Shown: piece by piece, positions 6,717 through 12,533 of the stretch
Position numbering within the stretch: the stretch's first letter is position 1
Layout: the number at the start of each line of letters is the position of its first letter
Origin: Anaerolineae bacterium
Lineage (GTDB): Bacteria; Chloroflexota; Anaerolineae; Aggregatilineales; Phototrophicaceae
Assembly: GCA_025454715.1 (NCBI GenBank)
Contig: JALONY010000016.1
Coordinates: 1-12,533 of the forward strand
Direction: 5' to 3'
DNA length: 12,533 nucleotides
Notes under the pieces: model-generated
The model's input: the letters and a program-made list of their open reading frames with translations, nothing else
The model's database searches: none
Told to the model about the DNA's origin: nothing
Position numbers and translations under genes: made by a program

Positions 6717-7577
6717 CTAGTCGCGTTCGGCGACGGTGATGGTCAGGGTGTGGGCTTGGCCGCCGCGCAGCACCTGAACCGGCGCGGGTCTGCCCACCCG
6801 CGCCCCGTCGAGCAACGCCAGCAGCTCGTCGAGGCTGGCGGTCTTGTGGCCGTCGAACGCGACCACGATGTCGCCTTGGAACAGGCCAGCCGAGTCAGCG
6901 GGGCCACCCTGTTCGATGGAGACGACCAGCAGGCCGGTCTTTTGACCTGCGAGCGCTTGGAGGGAGTCGTTGAGGCGCACCGGCTGGAGGCCGAGGCCGA
7001 TGTAGCCGCGCTTCATCTTGCCGTGCTGGGTGAGCTGGGCGGCGATGCGGCGCAGGGTGTCGAGCGAGAGGGTCAGGCCGCCGTTGCCCGCCGAGGTGTT
7101 CATGCCCAGCAGCTTGGCCGAGGCGTCAATCAGGGGGCCGCCGCTGAAGCCCGGGTACATGGTCACGCCGGTCTGGTAGGCGGTATCTTGGCGCATGGTG
7201 AGGTGGGCGCTGATGAGCCCGAGGCTGGCCTGAACCTGTTGGCCGGGCATCCCGATGGCCAAGACCAACTCGCCGACGCGGGGCGCACGCTCGGCTTGGG
7301 CGAAGGGCTTCAAGCCGGTCTTGGCGCGCAAGATGGCGAGGTCGGTGTTGGCGTCTCGCCCGACCAGCGCGGCCTCGACCGTGGTGCCATTGGGCAAGCC
7401 GAGGGTGATGTTTTCGGTCTTCTCGACCACGTGGTGGGCGGTGATGACGTACTCGTCCGACCACACGATGCCGGTGGCGGGCAGGCGGCGGCGCGCCTCG
7501 ACGCGCACGATGCTATGGGCGGCGTGGGCGACGGCCTCGGCCATCGAGTCGCTGAGCTGTTGGAAGGGGGTGGTCAT
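6717..7577 (-). CDS. HtrA/DegP-like trypsin-fold serine protease with PDZ domain, no signal peptide
   Basis: The protein has 286 residues. The trypsin-like domain (about 15-185) contains the catalytic triad H49 (VITAHHVVE), D79 (NTDLAIL) and S145 (GFSGGPL). A single PDZ domain follows (about 192-284; GYIGLGLQP, then GPADSAGLFQGDIVVAFDG). Proteases of this family degrade or hold misfolded proteins and are normally exported or membrane-anchored. Here no signal peptide or membrane helix precedes the domain and the N-terminus (MTTPFQQLSDS) is polar, so a cytoplasmic location is inferred. The oxyanion motif is GFSGG rather than the commoner GNSGG, which is tolerated in the family. The start at 7577 has AAAGGT (7587-7592) 9 bases upstream; the longer reading to 7652 adds 25 residues unlike the family and no signal peptide. 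The gene is divergent from the exported membrane protein at 7786 and ends at a strong terminator. No convincing promoter was found. Confidence 0.92.
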   Translation of the reverse strand: MTTPFQQLSDSMAEAVAHAAHSIVRVEARRRLPATGIVWSDEYVITAHHVVEKTENITLGLPNGTTVEAALVGRDANTDLAILRAKTGLKPFAQAERAPRVGELVLAIGMPGQQVQASLGLISAHLTMRQDTAYQTGVTMYPGFSGGPLIDASAKLLGMNTSAGNGGLTLSLDTLRRIAAQLTQHGKMKRGYIGLGLQPVRLNDSLQALAGQKTGLLVVSIEQGGPADSAGLFQGDIVVAFDGHKTASLDELLALLDGARVGRPAPVQVLRGGQAHTLTITVAERD

Positions 7578-7772
7578 GGTTGATGTACCTTTTGTTGTGG
7601 GGTGTTGCGCGGAGATGGCTTCATCATCGCCTGTTTGCGCCCCGTGGCACACGGTCGGGTGGGTGGGGCGCGCCTACCTGTTTGGGTAGGGGGTGGGTCG
7701 TCGTGTCGGGTGGTCGGCAGTCGTCCGTAGACCATCGCCCGCTGTCGCATGTATGATAGGCCGGATGACCGT

Positions 7773-7779
7773 AGGGGGT
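7773..7779 (+). promoter_or_regulatory. Shine-Dalgarno deciding the start of the exported membrane protein
   Basis: GGGGGTG, 6 bases before the ATG at 7786. It favours this start over the in-frame ATG at 7765. The weak TATGAT at 7752-7757 further upstream could be a -10 element but has no matching -35. Confidence 0.5.
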
Positions 7780-7785
7780 GACGAC

Positions 7786-9240
7786 ATGCGCAGACGGATG
7801 GGGCTGGTGATGCTTTTGGCCGTCTTGACGGCGGGGCTGACGTGGGCGAGTGGGACGCTTCAGGCGGCGACGTGCGACGTGCCCGCCGGTCAGGTGGTCG
7901 AGGGCGATTTGTACGTGCTGTGCCAAGAATTTACGCTGGCGGGGCGGGTCAACGGCTCGGTGTTCGGGGCGGTCTTGAACGCGACCATCACCGGCGAGGT
8001 GGCCGACGACCTGTATCTGGTGGCGCGCAACGTGACGGTGAGCGGGGCGCTGGGCGAGGACTTGGTGGCCGTGGCGGGCGCGATTGCGCTGGAAGACGGC
8101 ACCGTGTGGGAAGAAGGCGATTTGATTGCGGCGGTGGCCAGCGCCCGCCTCGCGCCGCAGGTGCGCGTGCCCGGCAGCGTGACGATGCTGGCCTATCAGT
8201 TGCGCGCCGAGGGAGCCATCGACGGCGCATTGCTGTTCCTCGGCGAGTCGCTGGGGGTTGGTGGGCAGGTCGGTGGCGCGGTCAACGCCCGCACCGGCGG
8301 TTTGCAGCCCGAGGCCAATTCGCCGGTGGTTGGGCTGATGCTCAACGTCTTGCTCAACGTGCAACAGGCCGTGCCCGGGTTGCGCGTGGGGCAATCCGCC
8401 TCGATTGGCGGTGATTTGATTTACGTCAGCCCGACCGAGGCCGAGGTCTTGGGCGACGTGTCCGGCCAGACGGCTTATACCCAAGAGGTCATCCCGCCCA
8501 CGCTCGAGGAGTTCGTGGCCGAGGACAGCCGCATCGATGCCCTGCGCGCTTATTTTGGCCAAGTGGTGCAGGATGTCTTGGTGTTGGGCTTGGTCGGGGC
8601 GGTGTTGTTGTGGCTTTGGCCGAAAGGGATGTTGCGCCCAATCGAGGCGGCCAACGAAAACCCGCTGGGGAGCGGGTTGGTCGGGCTTGGGATGGTCATT
8701 TTATCGGTGCCGACCCTGATTTTGGTGTTGGTGCTGGGCGTGGCGGTGGTGTTGATGATTGCGGCCTTTGCGCGGGTCGATGGATTGATGGTGGTGTTCG
8801 GGAGCGCGACCGGCCTATTGACGTTGGGCGGGGGCGGGCTATTTTATTTCGTGACGGTATACGTGGCGCGGGCGGTGACGGCCTCGGTATTGGGGAGCTT
8901 GTTGATTACGCGCATCACCCAAGCCGACCTCAGCCGCCGCCAGCGCGCCTTGAGCGTGTTGGTCGGGGCGGGCATCATCGCGGCGGTCGGGTCGATTTAC
9001 CCATTCGGTTGGGTGGTCAACCTCGCGTCGGCGGCGTTCGGGGTCGGGGCGATTTGGCGGGCGCTGCACAAGGCGCTCAACCCGCCGGTGCAGCCACCGG
9101 CACCTCAGCCCGCCCGTGCGTTGGCCGCGTCTTCCGCCCCGATGTCGCCGAACGTGCCGCCGCCCTTGTCCGATATGCCCTCGGCACCACGGGGGATGGA
9201 AAACCTGCCCAACGGGTTTCGGTGGTGGGACGAGGAATGA
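7786..9240 (+). CDS. Exported protein with bactofilin-like repeats and C-terminal membrane domain
   Basis: The protein has 484 residues. The signal peptide is MRRRMGLVMLLAVLTAGL..., with probable cleavage after LQA (about residue 27). Residues 30-230 consist of short repeated units such as GRVNGSVFG, GEVADDLYLVA, GALGEDLVAVAG and GAIDGALLFLG, in the style of the right-handed beta-helix of bactofilins (polymer-forming proteins). C30 and C46 could pair outside the cell. Four or more hydrophobic segments follow (about 262-279, 296-328, 333-376, 388-426). The tail is proline-rich and ends in WWDEE. Many bacteria have such 'polymer-forming' repeats joined to a membrane domain, but their function is not established; a surface or envelope scaffold is only a guess. 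The start at 7786 is chosen because GGGGGTG (7773-7779) is 6 bases upstream and the signal peptide begins immediately; the ORF extends back to 7693 without support. It is divergent from the protease. Confidence 0.85.
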   Translation: MRRRMGLVMLLAVLTAGLTWASGTLQAATCDVPAGQVVEGDLYVLCQEFTLAGRVNGSVFGAVLNATITGEVADDLYLVARNVTVSGALGEDLVAVAGAIALEDGTVWEEGDLIAAVASARLAPQVRVPGSVTMLAYQLRAEGAIDGALLFLGESLGVGGQVGGAVNARTGGLQPEANSPVVGLMLNVLLNVQQAVPGLRVGQSASIGGDLIYVSPTEAEVLGDVSGQTAYTQEVIPPTLEEFVAEDSRIDALRAYFGQVVQDVLVLGLVGAVLLWLWPKGMLRPIEAANENPLGSGLVGLGMVILSVPTLILVLVLGVAVVLMIAAFARVDGLMVVFGSATGLLTLGGGGLFYFVTVYVARAVTASVLGSLLITRITQADLSRRQRALSVLVGAGIIAAVGSIYPFGWVVNLASAAFGVGAIWRALHKALNPPVQPPAPQPARALAASSAPMSPNVPPPLSDMPSAPRGMENLPNGFRWWDEE

Positions 9241-9273
9241 ACCACCGCTAAGGGGTTGGGCGGCGCGGGCGTG

Positions 9274-9281
9274 TATATAAG
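9274..9281 (+). promoter_or_regulatory. Weak candidate -10 before the FAD oxidoreductase
   Basis: TATATAAG is an AT-rich island in the 72-base gap after the exported protein, about 30 bases before the oxidoreductase start. No -35 at the right distance is convincing, so the gene may instead be co-transcribed with the upstream one. Confidence 0.25.
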
Positions 9282-9312
9282 CACTGGTATGAGCACGAAG
9301 GGCGTTTGAGTG

Positions 9313-10638
9313 ATGGCGGGTAGCCAGACAATGCGGATTGCGATCATCGGCGCGGGGGTGGCGGGCTTATCGGCGGCGTGGGACTTGGCACGCGCAGGCC
9401 ACCGCGTGACGGTGTATGAGGCGGGCGAGCGGGTCGGTGGGCTGGCGGCGGGCTTCAAGGATGAGGCGTGGGCGTGGGAACTGGAGAAGTTCTATCACCA
9501 CTGGTTCGAGACCGACCATGACCTGCTGGGCTTGGCCGAGGAAATCGGGGTGCGCGAGAAGGTGTTTTTCCCGCGCCCCAAGACCAGCTATTGGCTGGAT
9601 GACAAGGTCTATCGTTCGGAGATGAACGCCTCGGCGTTGCGCTTGCCGTTGTCGCCGCTGGGCATCCTCCGGCTGGGCTTGGCGGGCGTGTTCCTCAAGC
9701 TGACGCCGGACTGGAAGGCGCTCGAAAAAGTGACCGCCGATGCGTGGATGCGGCGCTGGATGGGCGATGAGGTGTATCATAAGCTCTGGCGCCCGTTGCT
9801 GATTGGCAAGTTCAGCACGCGCTATACCGAGGTCAACATGGCGTGGATGTGGGCGCGCATCAAGGCGCGCTCGGTGCGCTTGGGCACCTATCAGGGTGGT
9901 TTTCAGGCTTTTACCGAGGCGTTGGCCGAGGCGGTGCGCGGGCGCGGGGCGGATGTGCGTTTGGGCACGCCGGTACACGCCATCCGCCAAGCCGAGGAGG
10001 GCACCTTGCACGTCGAGGCCACGGATGGGGTGGCGGCTTATGACCGCGTGCTCTCGACCAGCTCGCCACAGGTGCTGTTGCGCCACCTGCCTGAACTATC
10101 CCAGACGGCCTATGGCCGCCAAGCCGCCGACTTGCACAGCATCGGGGCGGTGTGCGTGGTGTTGGCGCTCAAGCAATCGGTGATGACCGACGGGACGTAT
10201 TGGCTGAACCTGCCCGCCGACCACCCCGATAAGCGCCAAAGCCGCTTCCCGTTCTTGGCGCTGGTCGAGCATACGAATTACGTCGATAAGCAGCATTACA
10301 ATGGGGACGTGATTGTCTACTGCGGCGATTATGTGCCGACCGACCATGAGTATTTCACAATGACCGACGAGGCGCTGGTCGAGCGGTTTTTGCCCGCGTT
10401 GTCGAAGGTCAACCCGTCGTTCGACCGGTCGTGGGTGCGGCGGTCGTGGGTGTGGCGTGCGCCGTATGCCCAGCCTATGCCGGGCGTGAACCACAGCCAA
10501 AAGCTCCCCGACCTGCAAACGCCGGTACGCGGGGTGTGGTGGGCGAGCATGAGCCAAGTGTATCCGTGGGATCGCGGGACGAATTACGCGGTCGAGATTG
10601 GGCGGCGTGCGGCTGCCCGTTTGATGGCAGAGGGGTAA
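9313..10638 (+). CDS. FAD-dependent oxidoreductase (amine oxidase / protoporphyrinogen-oxidase-like superfamily)
   Basis: The protein has 441 residues. A classical FAD-binding Rossmann motif lies at the N-terminus (IGAGVAGLSAAWDL, GxGxxG at 13-18) with the ribose-binding glutamate E36 in VYEAGERVGG. The C-terminal FAD contact region reads GVWWASMSQVYPWDRGTNYAVE. The middle holds the substrate domain. This flavoprotein group (PPOX-like, distantly like UDP-galactopyranose mutase and phytoene desaturases) is often found in lipopolysaccharide and exopolysaccharide clusters, but the substrate is not known. The context agrees: a UDP-sugar dehydrogenase gene lies two genes downstream. It is cytoplasmic or peripheral to the membrane, with no signal peptide. 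Three starts are possible: GTG 9310, ATG 9313 and ATG 9331 (the last directly before RIAIIGAG). GAAGGG at 9297-9302 favours the first two. The stop is 2 bases from the next start, so translation is probably coupled to the acetyltransferase. Confidence 0.85.
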   Translation: MAGSQTMRIAIIGAGVAGLSAAWDLARAGHRVTVYEAGERVGGLAAGFKDEAWAWELEKFYHHWFETDHDLLGLAEEIGVREKVFFPRPKTSYWLDDKVYRSEMNASALRLPLSPLGILRLGLAGVFLKLTPDWKALEKVTADAWMRRWMGDEVYHKLWRPLLIGKFSTRYTEVNMAWMWARIKARSVRLGTYQGGFQAFTEALAEAVRGRGADVRLGTPVHAIRQAEEGTLHVEATDGVAAYDRVLSTSSPQVLLRHLPELSQTAYGRQAADLHSIGAVCVVLALKQSVMTDGTYWLNLPADHPDKRQSRFPFLALVEHTNYVDKQHYNGDVIVYCGDYVPTDHEYFTMTDEALVERFLPALSKVNPSFDRSWVRRSWVWRAPYAQPMPGVNHSQKLPDLQTPVRGVWWASMSQVYPWDRGTNYAVEIGRRAAARLMAEG

Positions 10639-10640
10639 GG

Positions 10641-11210
10641 ATGAGCAAAGCGCATCTCGTCGATTTGAGTGTTTTGGACGCTGGGCAACGCTTCGACCTC
10701 GCGCAGGTGTTGGTGGCGGCTTTTGCGGCGGATTACCCCGAGGCATGGCCGACGGTCGAGTCGGCGTTGGAAGAGCTGGACATCCTAGAGCACGAGGGTG
10801 CGGCGGCGTTGGTGGCGTTCGACTCGGTCGGTTTGCCGGTCGGGTTCATCGGGGCGTTGCCGATGTATGACGGCAACGTGTGGGAGGTGCACCCGCTGGC
10901 GGTGCGCCCCGACTCGCAACGGCAGGGCGTGGGGGCGCGCTTGATGGCGGCGCTGGAGTCGCGGGCGGCGCAGTCGGGGGTCTCGACCTTGTATGTGGCG
11001 TCGGATGACGAGGCGGGGACGACCTCGTTGGGCGGGGTGGATGTCTACCCCGACCCGCTGGCGCACCTGATGGCGCTGGAGAACCGGCGCGGCCACCCGT
11101 TCACGTTTTATCGTAAGCAGGGTTTCGTGTTGGTCGGCGTCATCCCCGACGCCAACGGCTTCGGCAAACCCGATATTTTGATGGCAAAGCGGGTGGCGCG
11201 CCGCGCATGA
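10641..11210 (+). CDS. GNAT-family N-acetyltransferase, aminoglycoside 6'-acetyltransferase-like
   Basis: The protein has 189 residues. The GNAT core is clear: VHPLAVRPDSQRQGVGARLM at 83-102, with the acetyl-CoA pyrophosphate loop QRQGVG (93-98) and the preceding strand. The C-terminal half (SLGGVDVYPDP, HPFTFYRKQGF, VGVIPDANGFGKPDI) resembles, from memory, chromosomal proteins annotated as aminoglycoside 6'-N-acetyltransferases. That label is often a homology transfer, so drug modification is not shown here; an amino-sugar or other small amine is equally plausible given the glycan-type neighbours. It would transfer an acetyl group from acetyl-CoA to an amine in the cytoplasm. The ATG lies 2 bases after the oxidoreductase stop with AGGGG (10631-10635) 5 bases upstream, a sign of one operon. 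The open frame extends back to 10431 inside the oxidoreductase gene, but that part is a shadow. Confidence 0.85.
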   Translation: MSKAHLVDLSVLDAGQRFDLAQVLVAAFAADYPEAWPTVESALEELDILEHEGAAALVAFDSVGLPVGFIGALPMYDGNVWEVHPLAVRPDSQRQGVGARLMAALESRAAQSGVSTLYVASDDEAGTTSLGGVDVYPDPLAHLMALENRRGHPFTFYRKQGFVLVGVIPDANGFGKPDILMAKRVARRA

Positions 11211-11244
11211 GGCCGCCCCGCATAACGAAGGACACTCAAAACCC

Positions 11245-12533
11245 ATGAAACACATCTGCGTTATCGGGACGGGCTACGTCGGTTTGGTCAACGGCACGTG
11301 TTTTGCCGACCTCGGCAATTCGGTCGTTACGGTCGATATTGACCAATCGAAAATCGACGCGCTGAAGGCTGGCCACATGCCGATTTATGAGCCGGGCTTG
11401 CGCGAAATCGTCGAGCGTAACGTGAAGGCGGGGCGCTTGCGCTTCACCACCTCGTATGAAGAGGGGATGAAGGACGCCGAGTTCGTCTTCATCTGTGTGG
11501 GGACGCCGGAAGGCGACAACGGCGAGGCCGAGCTGAAATACGTGCGCGCCGCCGCCGCCACCATCGCCAAGACGATGACCCGTCCGGTGGTCGTCATCAA
11601 CAAATCGACCGTGCCCATCGGCACAGGTGACCTCGTCAGCACGGTGATTCGCAACAGCCAGCCGGTGCCCATCAAGTACGCGGTGGTGAGCTGCCCCGAG
11701 TTCCTGCGCGAGGGGTCGGCGGTGCAGGACTTCATGCTGCCCGACCGCACGGTGTTGGGCGCGATGCCGGAAGATAGCTGGGCTGCCGAGGCAGTGGCGC
11801 AACTGTACCTGCCGTTGCGTGCGCCCATCATGATGACCGACCTGCGGACGGCGGAGATGATCAAGTACGCCTCGAATGCGTTCTTGGCCACCCGCCTGAG
11901 CTTCATCAACGAAATCGCCAACATCTGCGAGCGGCTGGGCGCGGACGTGATTGAGGTGGCGCGGGGCATGGGCTTCGACCGGCGCATCGGGCATCACTTC
12001 TTGCAGCCCGGTGTCGGATACGGGGGAAGCTGCTTTACCCCCGATGAACTGGTTTATGTGTCCGAAAAAGGGCGCTTGGTCGCACGGACGCTGGAGATGG
12101 TGTTCCGTCGGGCGGGCGAGGCGACTCGCGAGGGCGCTATCGAGGTCATCCGCCCGCAAGGGGTGGCCGTTTTGGGCTTTGACCCCCAGACCGGTTGCCC
12201 CGACACGGTGGATGTCCATGCGTTGACCCGTCGCCCGTACAAGGGGCGGATGGTCACGCTGCACACCAGTATGGGGCGTGAGCTGACCGTGACCGCCGAC
12301 CACCCGATTATGGTGGTGGCTGAGGATGGGTATCACATCGTGCCTGCGGCGCAAGTGCAGCCCAACGACGTGGTGTTGGCCTTGACCGAACTCCCCGCCC
12401 TGCGTGAGGCCGAGTCGCTCGACTTAATCGAGTTGCTGGAGGGGACGGGGCTCGGGTTGGATATGAACCCGACCGTTCCGGTCGATGCCGACGTTATGCG
12501 TCTGTTGGGGTATTATGCTTCGGTAGGTGAGAT
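11245..12533 (+). CDS. UDP-glucose 6-dehydrogenase-family protein interrupted by an intein (runs off right edge)
   Basis: 429 codons are present, with no stop in the window. Residues 1-262 are the N-extein of a UDP-glucose/GDP-mannose dehydrogenase: NAD-binding GTGYVG (8-13), VGTPEG around residue 93, catalytic-region glutamate E152 in EFLREG, catalytic Lys207 and Asn211 in MIKYASNAF, and the approach to the catalytic Cys, PGVGYGGS. Cys263 should be followed by FPKD but continues as FTPDELVYVSEKG, the opening of an intein (separate entry). Enzymes of this family oxidise UDP-glucose to UDP-glucuronate in two NAD-dependent steps through a thioester on this Cys. The product feeds capsule, exopolysaccharide or lipid glycosylation. 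The rest of the intein and the C-extein (normally about 170 residues, starting with the catalytic Cys) lie beyond the edge. GAAGGA (11227-11232) is 12 bases before the ATG, and the gap to the acetyltransferase is 34 bases. The exact sugar substrate is inferred; related UDP-N-acetylmannosamine dehydrogenases cannot be fully excluded. Confidence 0.93.
   Translation, partial: MKHICVIGTGYVGLVNGTCFADLGNSVVTVDIDQSKIDALKAGHMPIYEPGLREIVERNVKAGRLRFTTSYEEGMKDAEFVFICVGTPEGDNGEAELKYVRAAAATIAKTMTRPVVVINKSTVPIGTGDLVSTVIRNSQPVPIKYAVVSCPEFLREGSAVQDFMLPDRTVLGAMPEDSWAAEAVAQLYLPLRAPIMMTDLRTAEMIKYASNAFLATRLSFINEIANICERLGADVIEVARGMGFDRRIGHHFLQPGVGYGGSCFTPDELVYVSEKGRLVARTLEMVFRRAGEATREGAIEVIRPQGVAVLGFDPQTGCPDTVDVHALTRRPYKGRMVTLHTSMGRELTVTADHPIMVVAEDGYHIVPAAQVQPNDVVLALTELPALREAESLDLIELLEGTGLGLDMNPTVPVDADVMRLLGYYASVGE
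12031..12533 (+). mobile_element. Intein (Hint domain plus start of LAGLIDADG endonuclease) in the dehydrogenase, partial
   Basis: The first 167 codons of an in-frame intein. Block A begins with Cys (CFTPDELVYV), the splicing nucleophile. Block B is GRELTVTADHPIMV, with T88 and H91 of the intein (codons 350 and 353), the TxxH pair that activates the N-terminal splice junction. The segment before it (VAVLGFDPQTG, RRPYKGRMVTLHTS) has the usual Hint beta-strand style and, from memory, looks close to archaeal inteins. The next block (LLGYYASVGE, 12502-12531) matches the first LAGLIDADG/DOD homing-endonuclease motif, so a full-size intein is expected. The insertion falls between GGS and the catalytic Cys, which would serve as the +1 Cys after splicing. 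Blocks F and G (the penultimate His, Asn and junction) are outside the window. Codons such as GTT, CGT and TAT seem somewhat commoner here than in the flanking gene. Confidence 0.9.

Noticed and set aside
7624..8562. 312-codon minus-strand frame opposite the exported membrane protein
   Set aside because: The translation is rich in His, Arg, Gln and Pro without motifs. The plus-strand gene has a signal peptide, ribosome binding site and membrane segments.
10431..10640. In-frame upstream extension of the acetyltransferase
   Set aside because: It lies inside the conserved 3' end of the oxidoreductase gene, and the ATG at 10641 has a good ribosome binding site.
11236..12354. 372-codon minus-strand frame opposite the dehydrogenase and intein
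   Set aside because: The plus strand holds the conserved dehydrogenase and Hint motifs in the same place; the antisense product has no known pattern.

Overview
The window is GC-rich (by eye about 65 percent) bacterial chromosome with dense, mostly short-spaced genes. Chloroflexota (Anaerolineae-like) is my best guess. It rests on the style of the partial GT4 glycosyltransferase N-terminus, the DUF2007-like protein, the bactofilin-like exported membrane protein and the sugar-type FAD oxidoreductase. This is a judgement from memory of such proteins, not a search. No rRNA, tRNA, CRISPR array or transposase was seen.

The layout is divergent around 7578-7785. Everything left of that point is on the minus strand, read right to left: a cytoplasmic HtrA-like serine protease with a strong intrinsic terminator behind it; a small DUF2007-like protein with its own sigma70-type promoter; an OmpR/PhoB-family response regulator and a PAS-containing histidine kinase; the transcription-repair coupling factor Mfd, broken into two ORFs; and the first 148 codons of a GT4 glycosyltransferase that runs off the left edge. 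That last gene has no stop inside the window, so simple ORF lists miss it.

Everything right of that point is on the plus strand: an exported protein with bactofilin-like repeats and a C-terminal membrane domain; an FAD-dependent oxidoreductase of the kind often found in polysaccharide clusters; a GNAT acetyltransferase starting 2 bases after it; and a UDP-glucose/GDP-mannose dehydrogenase-family gene that runs off the right edge.

Two observations stand out. First, the dehydrogenase is interrupted exactly at its catalytic cysteine (codon 263) by an intein: a Hint N-terminal block begins with Cys, a TxxH block B follows 90 residues later, and a LAGLIDADG-like block with a degenerate acidic position begins at the window edge. 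Active enzyme can only form if this intein splices out. Second, mfd has lost about 20 codons holding helicase motif III, with a frame change. The two halves now overlap by ATGA. This could be a real inactivation, an unusual two-piece gene, or an assembly error. A cluster of TTAA-containing repeats in front of the response-regulator gene looks like an autoregulatory operator.
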